A stretch of 64,000 nucleotides of DNA from Siphonodentalium dalli (lineage: Eukaryota; Mollusca; Scaphopoda; Gadilida; Siphonodentaliidae): the NCBI GenBank assembly GCA_032622095.1, contig CP136067.1, positions 77,154,705-77,218,704 on the forward strand. Reading direction: 5' to 3'. Under the pieces are notes generated by a model, which saw nothing but the letters and a program-made list of their open reading frames with translations, ran no database searches and was not told the origin of the DNA. Shown here piece after piece: positions 37,234-48,492 of this stretch. Numbering within the stretch: position 1 is the stretch's first letter; every line of letters starts with the position of its first letter. The position numbers were made by a program, and so were the translations under genes.

Positions 37234-38096
37234 TCAATGCATCAAACTGACAGTCGGTGGCTTACAACGAAGGTCGTCTTCCACCCAACCAGAAGCTTCA
37301 ACCTATAAATACTGTTTTGCGTCTTTCAAACATAAAATGTTTTTCTTCCAGCGTATTGAACTGTTTCAACTCAAAGACAAATCACTGTTTCTGAGAGTAA
37401 TTTTGACGATTGTTTTGGAACAACTAGCTCAACTTGAAGATATATTTTCTGGATACAGTTTCTGGAACCGAATGAAGAGCTGACTCTTTTACTTGAGTTG
37501 AGTCTGAGTGCTGACAACAACAAATTTCCTTGTGAACACAACCGCAGAAAATGTACTATGTATAGCTGACAGCAATTTTCTGAGCATCTGAGTGTGAAAG
37601 TTTTTTTATCAGCCTCAATTATATGTGATTTGAATGCATAGTCCCAAATGGGCAATGCAAAATCCATTGCTGCGTGTGCACCGAGTTTGAACACGTCTTT
37701 TTGGTTGTGTGCAGTTCGCTTGTTCAAGAAAACACCGTGTCCGTATAATGTGTGTGCTCTTGTAATTATCTTGGCCATACTTTTGACACCTGAAATATCA
37801 CAAAGGGATTGGAAAAATTTAGTCAGTGGTTTCGTGTATCCAACTTTCAACTTGCTGAGACGGTGAAATGACAGAACATATCTGTTGATTATTAATTTTT
37901 TACCATCTACTGATTCTGACATTCTATGAACATTTGTGACTCACTGTCCCAATTATCCAGCATTGTTTTGTCAATAACAAACATAGGGTTTTGGACACTG
38001 GGCTCAAGGTAAGAACCAAATATCACAGCGTCATTGGAACTTTTCGAATAATACTCATACGTTCAATATGTTGTTGGTTTATTTTGAGTTGCTATA
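37234..38096 (-). pseudogene. LINE ORF1 (gag-like) pseudogene, copy B
   Basis: On the minus strand this aligns step by step with the copy at 62879-63965. Shared blocks, in order: the start region near TTTGCTTTTCATAT, AGCAACTCA (start codon changed, about 38096); 'PMFVIDKTM' (compare 'SGFVIDKTI'); a decayed CCHC region around YGHG and AHNQKDVFKL; HAAMDFALPIWDYAFK (compare MDRSCPIWDYEFK); and the C-terminus PPTVSLMH followed by TGA at 37236-37234. The Cys residues of the zinc knuckles are mostly lost and the frame changes several times. The 183-codon open frame 37371-37922 covers the middle of it. ORF1 proteins of this class bind element RNA (family knowledge). No ORF2 start is visible beyond 37234. 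Confidence 0.7.
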
Positions 38097-38240
38097 TATG
38101 AAAAGCAAATATTCTACAACTAGTGCACCAGTCGTCTCGGACAACCCTTAGAATTGTGTTCGGGACAAAGATTGACACACAACTGAAGCGGTGACCCGTA
38201 TAGGAATCACTAAACTAATTTCCCATAGACGACAGTGTTA
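38097..38240 (-). mobile_element. LINE 5' UTR, copy B
   Basis: Minus-strand sequence upstream of the ORF1 start aligns with 62740-62878: blocks ACGGGTCACCGCTTCAG, CAATCTTTGTCCCGAACA and GTCCGAGACGACT correspond to ACGGGTCAGCGCTTCAG, CAGTCTTTGGCCCGATCA and GTCCGAGGCGGCT. Similarity fades beyond about 38240. Confidence 0.6.
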
Positions 38241-40023
38241 ACGTTTCGGCCAAATTCACTGAACTGAAGCATGCAGACCACTCGAGTGATGTTTACCCAG
38301 CTAGATTGTCACCAGTTGATAACAAAAATGCAAGAAAAATCATAGGTCATGTACTTTTTAAAATAAATCCCCATGTGTACGACAGGGGTATCATACAGCC
38401 AAATGTTATCTGGAAAAACCCAGAGCTATACAGAAGCTAGTTAAATACATTTTCCACTCAAAAAAATCCATTCCCCCATTAATTCACCAGTTTAAATTAT
38501 TTAGATACGATGTACAAATAAAACAAAGAAGATTGCATCCATTAATAATGTGTCACATGTATCAGGTGAATGCCATTCTTCAGTTACCGTCACCTCTAGC
38601 ATTCAACGGTGCACTCGCACACCTACTCTGGAACACATTTAGCTCCCTGATTCCTTTAGCCACTGCACACAACAGCCTTCTGGCACCTCTCCGCGGCGAA
38701 ACAGAATCGAACAGTACTTGGTTCAAACATGCAACAATCATTAGACGAAATTCAAGGAAATAGGAAACGACAGAAACAACATACTTGAATATAGAGAAAA
38801 GATCAGGAAATAATACAATAGATGACATAAATTTAATCTAAAACATTGTGAAGAGGCGTGACTATCCGATTGAGTGAGACGGATCAACTCCATGACAGTC
38901 TTGAAACAATGTACATGTAGGACCAATGTGGGCTATTTCGTACCGGAAGGTAGTTGCCTCTTGTGATACGATCATCCTAGTACAACTATGACGCCTACAC
39001 GACCAATCGCGTGTTGCAGCACACGATTAACAGGGTGACACAATAGGGAGCTCTTACCCATCACTGAGGGGCGGTGGACCCATTCTGCCCCGGGATTGTA
39101 GTGGTTAGATTGTAGACAGCACTGGCATGTGAATATGAAAGTTTGTTTCTGTGTGTATGGCAACCCTCAGTTATATAGTCCTGAAATAATATCCACATTA
39201 AGGGATTTATAAAAACTATCTATAAATTGAGCACAAAACACTCTAAATAAGGCATGCGTTGGGTAGGGTCCAATACGTGTTTACATACACATAATCTAGG
39301 GATGGAGTGCGGTCCATGATCCTCGAAACAAGTTTGTTACTCAAGCTGCACAATATTTTACTCAAAACTACCATTATATAATATGTTATAAAATTTATAC
39401 AAGAAGTGATAATAAACCTTATGTATATAAAATACGGGATCATGAAGTAGTTTGATTGCGCCTACTCGCGATTACCAACTACGCAACAACATTTAACCAA
39501 TGACTTCTTAACACAAGAACTTGAAATATTCCCCGCTAGCCATCCCGGATCCGTACATACACATAATAATACATAAGACTAGAAGATGCATAACATATAT
39601 AGAATGCTAAGTTTGACATCGATTTAAGTTGCATATGGATATAATCACGTTTGGTGATGCCTATATAAAACATAGAAACATTGTGTTACTGGATGATTCA
39701 AAGTAATATGAACAGTGGTATATATATTAGATGGCACTCCAGGATAAATATTTTTGTTTTATATCACCCTAAACTTGAAACAAGTTAATTTGGCATTTTC
39801 TGATAACAAACTTTGGGCTATTAATGGGATGTGTATGTGATGTGCAGATATGAGATTAGAAAAGTAGGTGGGCACCAGAAAATTTTGAATGAAAATTTCA
39901 ATTAAAACAGGGGATGGATTCTGAAATATGTAGTACGGTAACTAACTTGTATAACAAATAAGGGTCCCAAAACGTCACCAGTAGACGGTAAATTGCCAAA
40001 CGTATCTAGAACTGTTATGTACG
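38241..40023. other. No recognisable gene
   Basis: No protein motif. A 5' continuation of the LINE copy B is possible up to about 38300 but cannot be aligned by eye. The frame at 38533-38763 has no recognised family. Confidence 0.4.
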
Positions 40024-41200
40024 TGGCTGGTTTAGGACATGGAATTATTTTTTTATTTCGTGACCACGAAATAACTGATTGACCTATGCATATATCCAGA
40101 TAGCTTTACGACGACTGGTTACACTTACACCGGGTGCAATGCGTACGATCGCAGAGAAGCTACTATAAACCCCTTATGGCGTGGTACCCGGGCTCTATGG
40201 GGATATGAACGTCCGATATAAACTAGCCCAGAGAGAACGGGGAAACACGGGTTAGGTGGCTCCAAGACAAACTGAATATTCATTAGTTTTTACCACAAGG
40301 GGTCGAATGGGAATGACATTTCTCTCGACCTATTGACCGATTTAAGTCAAATAAGGGGTTTTGTAGGGTGGCCCCAAAACAAACTTATAAATATTCACCC
40401 CTTTCAACCATACCCGATCCAAAATGGTCGCCGCTCAGAAGGGGTCAAATAGGGTACACATTATTTCTTGGCCACTTGACCGATATAGATCAGATAAAGG
40501 GTGTTGTACGGTGGCTGGCAAAGCAGGCTAAATTTTCACACCTTCAGCCCACCTCGAACGAAAATGATAACTGATCAGAGGGGTCCATATATGGTACCCA
40601 TGCAATTCCCCCTCCATTTTAGGTCGAATAAAGTGTGTTGTAGGGTGACCCATGAGACAAACTAAATATTCACCCGCTTTCACCCTCCGCGATCCAAAAT
40701 GGCCGCCCCAGATGGGTTCAAATGTGGCACCTATACAATTTCTCGGCCCCTTAACCGTTTGATGTGGTATAATGGGTGTTGTAGGATGGCCCCCAAGATA
40801 TACTGAATATCATGGGTGTCCTATGTGACCCCCCACCCCCCCTGGACGGCGGCAACTTTGGATCGGGTTGGTGAAAGGAGTGATTACTTCATTTGTTTTA
40901 CGGGCCACCCTACAACACCCTTTATATCATATCGCCGTGGCTCATGCCAAGATGGTGGACAACAACAACAACCAGATCACCTCTATCCGCTTCCATTACA
41001 ACAGTGAGTGACGATCGTATATCACGATTAGTTATTTCGTGGCCACGAATTAGTTATTTCGTTACTAATTCGGGGCCACGAATTAGTTATTTCGTACGAA
41101 TGACTAATTCGTGGTCCACTAATTAGTTATTTCGTGGCCACGAATTAGTATTTCGTGGCCACGAAATAAAAAAAAAAATTCCCATGTCCTAAACCAGCCA
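40024..41200. mobile_element. TIR element with subterminal palindromes
   Basis: Ends TGGCTGGTTTAGGACATGG (40024) and CCATGTCCTAAACCAGCCA (to 41200) are perfect inverted termini apart from one G; next to each is an A/T run and ATTTCGTGRCCACGAAAT. At the right end this 22-bp palindromic block is repeated about five times (41030-41165), at the left once. The interior (40251-40890) is a satellite with units of about 130-150 bp starting 'ggtgttgtagggtggc' (near 40251, 40352, 40500, 40632, 40773) plus one inverted unit end at 40903-40925. No transposase is encoded, so it is non-autonomous. The class is undetermined. Confidence 0.75.
40251..40925. repeat. 130-150-bp satellite inside TIR element
   Basis: At least four diverged units carrying GTTGTAGGGTGGC, 'gacaaactgaatattcac' and 'gatccaaaatggccgcc' blocks, the last answered in reverse by GCCACCCTACAACACCC. 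Old, with substantial indels. Confidence 0.7.
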
Positions 41201-41247
41201 CCGTAGTTATGATCCCGGGAAGAGATATAAAAATAAAAATAAACTAA

Positions 41248-42030
41248 ATCATAGTGAAGTGGGTAGTTAACATCGCTAGTTGGTCTCTCCAGTCTAGCGG
41301 GGGCTACTTGACACTTTGCTTGGAGTTCCGGACCAAAAATGCTGGTAACCAGAGATCTAAAGACCGGGACGTCAACGCCAAAGCCACCCGCTGCACCATG
41401 CAGAAGATGAAGACCGGGCCTACGAAGAAAAAGACTCCTTCTAGGCGCAGAAGGGACGCTGCTAGACGGGCGAAGTGGAAGAAGAAGATGGGGGCGACCG
41501 TTGATCGACCGGTCACCCCTCCCCGCGTGGTTCAGCCGTCCAGTGTCGCAGCCGGCAGGCCGGAGTTGTCTAAGAGACGCCCAGACGACCCGACCTGCAT
41601 GGAGACTGACGACATAGTACCAGCTAGCAGGGACTCCGTGGATCTGCCGGAGATCCCTGCTGTCGTCGTCGAGGCTTGCGGAGACAGGGACGTGGATACC
41701 ACCCCAGATGTTCCTGCCGCCAGCTTCGACGTGGAACTGGACAGCTTTACACCTCGGACACCGGATTACCAACACATCCCGGTGTCCCCCAGCTCCACCA
41801 GCACCAACACCAGTACAGCCACCACCCTCTCTCAAGAAGAGTATATGACCATTGCCCGTTCTGTGGAAAAGACTGTCGCTGATTCAGAAAGATTTATGGC
41901 AAAACACCGATTAGAGCAGACAGAACGGGAAGAAAAACAGGCAGCCTTGATGCTACAAATTCAACAACAACAACAACAGCAAACAGAAACTCAACAGCGG
42001 AAAAAAAAGAAAGCCAAGAAAAAGAAATAA
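41248..42030 (+). CDS. Basic, Gln-rich ORF of unknown function; possible retroelement ORF1
   Basis: Open from 41248 (preceding in-frame stop at 41245) to TAA at 42028-42030, 258 codons from a GTG at 41254; the first in-frame ATG is at 41398, giving a 210-residue product. The protein begins WSLQSSGGYLTLCLEFR (ordered-looking), then a strongly basic segment KKKTPSRRRRDAARR near residues 57-72, an acidic Pro/Thr/Asp-rich middle (110-190) with Ser/Thr runs, a predicted helix SQEEYMTIARSVEKTVADSE, a poly-Gln tract and a Lys-rich end (KKKKAKKKK). It is clearly more GC-rich with orderly codon use than its surroundings. It has no introns, and identical 13-bp sequences (ATCATAGTGAAGT) flank it at 41248-41260 and 42194-42206, with (AGT)n just before the second. 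Basic 'SRRRRDAARR' ORFs occur in mollusc mobile elements (recalled, unverified). It could also be a host exon. Moderate that it is or was coding; function unknown. Confidence 0.5.
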   Translation: MIVKWVVNIASWSLQSSGGYLTLCLEFRTKNAGNQRSKDRDVNAKATRCTMQKMKTGPTKKKTPSRRRRDAARRAKWKKKMGATVDRPVTPPRVVQPSSVAAGRPELSKRRPDDPTCMETDDIVPASRDSVDLPEIPAVVVEACGDRDVDTTPDVPAASFDVELDSFTPRTPDYQHIPVSPSSTSTNTSTATTLSQEEYMTIARSVEKTVADSERFMAKHRLEQTEREEKQAALMLQIQQQQQQQTETQQRKKKKAKKKK

Positions 42031-42193
42031 TTCTATGTCAAGATCATTTTCATTTCACCCTCACCAATCTCATGTTAATGTAACACCATTACATGTATCA
42101 TCATTAAATTCAACAGTGGGTTGTAGGAGAGGGGTTCCGTCCCTTTCAAATCTTCCCGGGAAAGTTTCCCAAACCCCCCATAGTAGTAGTAGT
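42031..42193 (+). other. 3' region of the 41.25-kb ORF
   Basis: Non-coding sequence following the stop, ending in a TAGTAGTAGTAGT microsatellite (42180-42192) immediately before the second copy of the 13-bp direct repeat. No AATAAA is evident. A microsatellite-type 3' end is seen in several LINE clades. Confidence 0.4.
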
Positions 42194-42206
42194 ATCATAG
42201 TGAAGT

Positions 42207-44835
42207 CATATACTGGAATGACGGACTGGAAACGTTTTGTAGCGGTAAATTTGACTGTTGAGCATTTTAAGGGTACGTCGGCCCGTTAGACTATCGAACA
42301 TTCAGCATACACCGGAGATCACTTCTTTCAGAGTGATAACTTTACTCATGATATATACCGCGGCCTTTTAATAGATATGTACAAAGTAGCACTTGTGAGA
42401 ACATTTGAAACATATACCGGGCTAAACAAAATATACCTTGCTTCCACAAAGCGCTTATCGAGTTACATATATGGTATATATCATGATTCGGTCATGCGAT
42501 GTCCACTAAATTTACCGATGGAAATAAATGGGGAGAGAAATATATCTTAAACATTTATGGACAAACACGGGGCATATATATTTACTGTGAAATTGCAAGC
42601 TCAGGTGATAATGACTGCGAAAAACCGGACCAAATGGACAATAAATTTATTAATTGGCCATAACTTAATTATGTAAAGAGAACATGTTTACCTAACTCAC
42701 TTAGCTCCGTAGTTAGGATCTAGCTGGAATATTTAACTAGGTTTGCACGGTATAAAGGCCATTCGTTCCCAATTCCAATCGTTGTGGGATAATGTTCCTC
42801 GAATGTTAGTTGCTATAACGTTGGGAATGGGAGTGGGAGTTGATCTGCAGTTGATATGCGTTTTATCGCGGACTCTCTCAGTTCGGTCGATGCGAAATCA
42901 GGTCATAGCTTCGTTTCAGCGGAATATGCATTCCTTAATTTCCTTTGATCTCAGGTAATGTTCGCATCCGCCATTTTTTGACAGTCGATGCTAGTAGTTA
43001 CGGCTTGCACATTTCATATGACTCTATGTTCGAGGCTTACTTTTATTTCCGATAAAAGATCTCGGGTTTAGTTTATTGCTTCTCCGGTGTATTTCTTTTT
43101 ACCTTTCGGTGGTTATTTCATTGCATGTTACTTCAGGTTCATATAGGATTTATGTGGCCATAAGTTTGTCACCGGGCGTGACGACTTGAGCTGCATCGAC
43201 AAACGCTATCTATCAAATCTGGCTGCGTGAAAATAGTCCTGTTCAACGAGGTATGAACGGGAATTCAACTGGGCGTTAGCTGATCTCAGGACACATGTAA
43301 TCTGATTTCAAACGAGAGCCATTTTATCGTCTGTATATTCTTATTTCTCCATCGGATACCCAGTCATGTCTTCGTATTCTCTGTCATGTTGCCTCTTTGT
43401 GTTCGTCTTTATGTTGTTTCATTTTTTCTGGTTGGCTTGCTGTGATGGCCGGCTATTATGGAGGCAATTCGATCTCTTCGTTCGTTGTTATGCCGGATTA
43501 TTTGAATGAGGTAATCTGGTAGCTTACCCTGTAAATCGGAGAAGTTTTTATACTTGCGGCTTCTCGTTTCACAGGGTGAATTATCTGGTCTACCGTAATC
43601 GCCGAACACGTGAGGAAATGCCATGCGAAGTGGACTTAGTACTAATATGCACGAGAGGATACTCATTCAGCTTTAGTTGTCTTTTTTGACTTTGTCGCGT
43701 GACGTGCTCACCGGGGTGGGGTGGGGGTGTCACATTGTGACAAACTGGCTCACCAGTTCAGAATGCACTTCACTCTTTGTTGCTATTTCTCGGCTGCTGT
43801 CACGTGCATTTGAGTAACTTAGCGTCAATCCATGTTAATATAAATGTTGGATTTATCCTTTATTGTCTGTCAGTATTTATATGTTTGAAGTGGCATAAAA
43901 TGCTCAATTATTACGTGCTTTTGTGGCGTTCCTGTGATAATAGTAGGTCGACAATTTATTATAGTCAAGTATGTACTTTATATGCTGTTAAAATAATTTC
44001 CGATGTTATATAAATGGTCGCCCCCCCCCTCGAGAATGGGTTTCTTTTCCTGCAGCCAGTAACCATGGGGGCTATATTAAATGTCGAAAATGAGACGGTA
44101 TTGGTTGAGTTTAGAATTTCCTTAATATTCATGATCGATTGTTATGTGATGGTAATTGGAGGTCATGAACAAATTAATTTGGAATAAAATATAAAGTTAC
44201 GCTCCTAAACTACTTCAAATCTTGCATTCGTATACACAGCAAAGAAATGTAAACGCAAGAAGCCATGCAAATGATTCCCGAACATCCCAAAAAGGAAAGC
44301 CAATAGTTCCAGAGTGGTTTTTCCACAAAAATTATTCTTCGGCAATTACTAAAGCGTGGATGGTTGCAGATGTTCCATGTGAGCTAATATAATACCTCAG
44401 GGGATTGTAGCACGTTCTGCTGCCCCATCCTCACTGCCATTATGCGCCTGATATGCGTCATGGTAATATACAAGAGACACAGATAATGATAGCATTTCCC
44501 CGATTTTTACCATCGATCGGAATGGTATCGATGTCAACACGGATGGATCGGTGACGAATTCCTCCTTCAAATAATACCATCAACGCCCATTAATTTCATG
44601 TCTATATCGATATCAGTTGATTTATTTTTGAACATCAAATATTGTCTTTGAATGCGGTCATTTCTCAGGATTGAAGCGTCTCAGAATTAATGGCGGCCTA
44701 AAACAGCGAATTTCACCCCTCTTGAGTCTTTTCAAATAAAAAATCGATAAAACTATATAAACTTATCTAGGGTTCAATGCCGATTTATCGGCTGATAAGT
44801 TATATACATATACTAGCTGGGGTACTGGGCCCCCT
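42207..44835. other. No recognisable gene
   Basis: No convincing coding segment. The 43409-43666 minus frame and the 42743-42958 plus frame have no recognised motif. Confidence 0.45.
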
Positions 44836-45690
44836 CAAGTCATTTGAATGAATTATCATTCACCTGAGTTTAGCAGCACCTATTGTATGATACTCTCTTT
44901 CTTTTAAGCTGATAATAAACGCTATTAATTGCTAATTGAGAGCGCCTCGGTAAGTCATCTGAGGTCAACGGCACCTATCCCATGCATGAAACTCTCCGTG
45001 CCACCTTACATCTGTTTTTTTCTTCATTTTCAAGTTACCTCTGTGTACCAATTTCCCCACATATACTCTGAGCTGGTAAGAAACGCTCTTTATTTATCAA
45101 CTATGTTAATATAATGTATTTGCCCCCCACCCCATTTAAGTCATCTTGGGCCAATAGCGCCTATCCCATGACATATTCTCCCGGTTAGATGACTCAGCTG
45201 TATTTTCCTGCATATATTATAATATGATACTGAACGCTCTTTATTGTTGATGATAATATAATATATTCCGCTTTAGGGTCAACGGCACCTATCCAAAGGT
45301 ACTCCCGGGCCAATTTACCCGTGCATACCAATTTCCAGCGAACCGGGTCCAACTATATTGGGTATATGATTAATTATTTAATTAAACTTGTTTATGATTG
45401 CCCATTTAAGTCGTCTAATGTCAACGGCACCTAGCTCATGGTACTCATCGGGTCATTTACCCATGTGACTCAAGTTTCAAAGACCAGATTCCATTATTTA
45501 GTTAAATTAATTATTTGTGCCACTTTAAGACATCTGACGGCACATATCACATGACACTCCCCAGGTCAAATTATCCCCGCGTACAAATGTTCACCACATG
45601 AGCTTCAACCGTTTAGTCACCCATAGCCGGATAGACAAATAAAGATAATTAAATTAATTATTAGTGCCATTTTAAGACATGCGGTGTCCA
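44836..45690. repeat. Decayed satellite with ACGGCACCTATCC units
   Basis: Units of 115-185 bp recur, each with 'taagtcatctgaggtcaacggcacctatccc' relatives (starting near 44836, 44951, 45137, 45272, 45407, 45524, 45673), followed by a 'cccatgtgaccaatttc' block. Three units also carry AACGCTCTTTATT or a variant (44918, 45082, 45233). Diverged and old; no coding. Confidence 0.7.
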
Positions 45691-45839
45691 GATACACGAA
45701 TTGTGTTACCTTCCGTTATCTGAGCATGGATCACAAATCATCGCTTATCGAGATTCAAACCCGCTTCATCATCACTGGATGACTTATGTTTGGCCTAATG
45801 GAACCACTAGCTTTATAATGTGCGATAACAACGTCACCG

Positions 45840-46435
45840 ATTTCATTCATATTTGGTATGTAGGTCTGTTGCAACAATATCTCGATTGAGTTCGAAAACC
45901 AGGTTTGTCCAATCTTTTATACGAGACCAATGGGACTTAGTTTGTCTATTTTTTTGCGATTTTGATAACTTAAACAAATTTGACTGATTTCAACGATATT
46001 CGGTATGTTCGTCTAGGATCACCTCTAGATGGGACATATAGAATTTTAACGAATTTCGATGAAAAACATGGCCACCGACAGCCATTTTGGATATTACTCT
46101 TTGCATCACTAAATCCTTTAGCATACCCTGCAGAACACATCCCTTATCTGATCATCACCAAACTTCATAATTTATGGATCCTCGGGGTAACCTCTAGATG
46201 GCTGCTTACCATTTTTCCGAATTATGTTAAAAAACATAGCTGCTAGCGGCCATCTTAGATTTTACTCTTTGTCTGACTAAATCTTTTAGCACACCTTACA
46301 GGTAACATTTCTCATCCAATCGTCACCAAAATTCACATAGATCTGCGAGGTGACCTTTAGATGGGAGACTCCCTTTTTTCCCCGAAATTCGTTAAAAAAA
46401 ACATGGCCGCCAGGAGCCATCTTGGATTTAATATG
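45840..46435. repeat. 165-bp satellite with 'gccatcttggattt' blocks
   Basis: Units contain ACCTCTAGATGGGA (46021, 46190 variant, 46352 variant), 'aaaaacatggccgcc..agccatcttggattt' and 'catcaccaaacttca'. Spacing is about 162-169 bp. This sequence style is common in decayed invertebrate satellites. Confidence 0.75.
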
Positions 46436-46524
46436 TGAATCCATCAGCACACACTGTAACCACATTTAGTGGAGAATTGTTTTGAAACTTTACAGGCGTG
46501 TTTAGGATCACATCTATGTGGGAG

Positions 46525-46750
46525 CTATCGAACTTTGATCCCGGGAACAATATGGGTGGGTCCAATTTCACGTCCGACCGTGTCCTTGACCTCGACCTCG
46601 CCCATATACGCCCATACAGGCATGTTTCTGGACCTCGACCGATCCGACTCAAATTTGGTATGTAGGCCTACTTTGATCTCGGGAACAATATGGGCGCGTC
46701 CAATTTCACGTGCGACCGTGTCCTTGACGTTGACTTTGACCTCGGTTTGA
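46525..46750. repeat. 141-bp direct repeat, 2 units
   Basis: CTTTGATCCCGGGAACAATA at 46531 and CTTTGATCTCGGGAACAATA at 46672, each followed by 'tccaatttcacgt.cgaccgtgtccttgac'. About 90% identity over 70 bp. The ORFs over it reflect the repeat. Confidence 0.8.
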
Positions 46751-47442
46751 TCGGCTCAAGTACAATCACAGTTTATTTCAGCCAGTTTTGTTTTCCCAAT
46801 TAACCCATGCAATCCTGTTACAACCAATTAGTTGTCGTTTTCAGTGCAGAGAAAGGTTACGCTAAAATTGGATCTTTGACATCGTATTTGATGATGAAAA
46901 TTAACACGGTACACCTGCAGTAGCGTCATAAGAAAACAACTCTTCAATAGTCGAACAACAAATTCTCTGTCAATGGAATTCGTTTTGTTTATCATAAAGA
47001 GGTCATATCTAATACACGTGTATCGTATATCTAATTGTGTTGGAGGATAATCTCCATTTAACCGATTGTACAGTTATTCATGCGCATTGTAATACTAACC
47101 GTTTCAAACATTTTCCAAGTGTGTTCCTCAATATTGTTTAGACTCGAGCTGTATGGCCGGTATATGTTTTTGTGTGAATTCGGATTGTTGCAGTTTTCAA
47201 AACGGCCATCAATATTGAGATGTATAGAGTGTGAAATTCAAATTTCCGATTGTATTATTCATTAAATTTCATATTGTTTGGTTCAAAGCACAGGGGAAAG
47301 TGCATCATTTCAAAATGGTGGTTATTTGCCTGATATTAGAACAACTTCCATTTTAGTGACCTGGTATAAGCTCATACCAAATGAGTAATTCTGGTCGCCG
47401 ATTGGTTGATTTGAATTTGAGACATGGTAAATATATATTGAA
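46751..47442. other. No recognisable gene
   Basis: No repeat or motif noticed. Confidence 0.45.
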
Positions 47443-47589
47443 AAGTAACCCTTGTTTCGATTAAGGTTATGCAGTTATAACCGAACAGTTTGAAGATAAA
47501 TAGTATAACGCGCGTAGTGCAGTTATAGAAAATTTATCTTCAAACTTTTCGGTTATAACTCATAACCATAATCGAAACAAGAGTTATTT
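47443..47589. mobile_element. Hairpin element, 57-bp arms
   Basis: Arms 47443-47500 and 47533-47589 pair with few mismatches (shared TTGTTTCGATTA, GTTATAACCGAA, GTTTGAAGATAAA). The 32-bp loop contains ATAACGCGCG. Its form is that of a miniature foldback/MITE; no TSD was confirmed. Confidence 0.75.
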
Positions 47590-48327
47590 CTTATAATGTA
47601 ATTCGTCATTTCACAAGAGTACCACCGAAAGTAGAAGTTGGAAGTTTAACGAGTGTACAACATTGAGACTATTTCCGACCAAAAACGACACATGAAGTTG
47701 AAAGAGACACCTGTCACTCAAAACTTGTGCTCATCGTTGATCACGTCGCGTCGGAAATTCAGCGTTTTTGATTGGCTTGTCACAACTGATCACGCACTGA
47801 TCTCGTGGCACTGGACAGCTGCAGTTGCACGTGGGATTGATATTCGACCACGGTGACACAAACCCGTGTTAGTTTTAATTTCGGTGTTTCATTTCTTTGC
47901 ACATGTTCCATCTTGTTGATTTGTCTGGTTACTTGTGCACTGAATATTAGCATCTAGTACGGTTATTGTCAATAAAGTAATATCCGAAGGAATAGCGTGT
48001 GCTTAATTGGCATCGCGCCAACAAAATTTATGTTGTTGTTTTGCGGATTAATACTGTTTCGAACAGCCGCGCATGATACCAACACAAGACAATGCAAAAT
48101 AATTGCTTTGTTTATCAAAGTTAAATTATTGTCAAACTTCTTTGCACTAACAAAACAAAGAGGTAAATTGGGGGACTATATTTTCCGTCGCCGGTCAGTG
48201 CGTGCAATACTGTGGTACACGGTTGTGGGGCGTCCCAGCCAACGCTGTAAACGTATGTATTTTGCAACTTCTTTTAAGGATTTTGATTTGTTAAAAAGAC
48301 ATAAATCTCTATAGTTGTTTTCATGTG

Positions 48328-48492
48328 ATATACAGGATCTTCAACTCGTTATGTTGGGATATAAGATTTTATGAAACTAGTTTGATAAATTTGATTCACA
48401 ACTCTTCTACGACTCGTGAATCAGATTTATCAAACTCGTTTCATAAATTCTTATATCCCAACATAACTCGTTGGAGAACATCTATATCTTGC
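48328..48492. mobile_element. Hairpin element, about 60-75-bp arms
   Basis: The core arms 48340-48399 and 48416-48475 pair at about 90% (shared GTTATGTTGGGATATAAG and TTTGATAAAT), with weaker pairing outward to about 48328/48492. The 16-bp loop is non-palindromic. Two ORFs spanning it are artefacts. Confidence 0.8.

Noticed and set aside
37371-37922. 183-codon open frame on the minus strand as an intact gene
   Set aside because: Its alignment with the 63-kb copy shows it is a frame crossing a decayed LINE ORF1; the zinc-knuckle cysteines are lost and homology continues in other frames on both sides.
41119-41835. 238-codon minus-strand open frame
   Set aside because: It overlaps the plus-strand ORF and the TIR palindromes. 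Its Gly/Arg/Val-rich sequence is what the antisense of the GC-rich plus frame would give.
47997-48314. ORF with a signal-peptide-like hydrophobic start
   Set aside because: The hydrophobic stretch is short, the rest is unremarkable and no splice or homology evidence is available.
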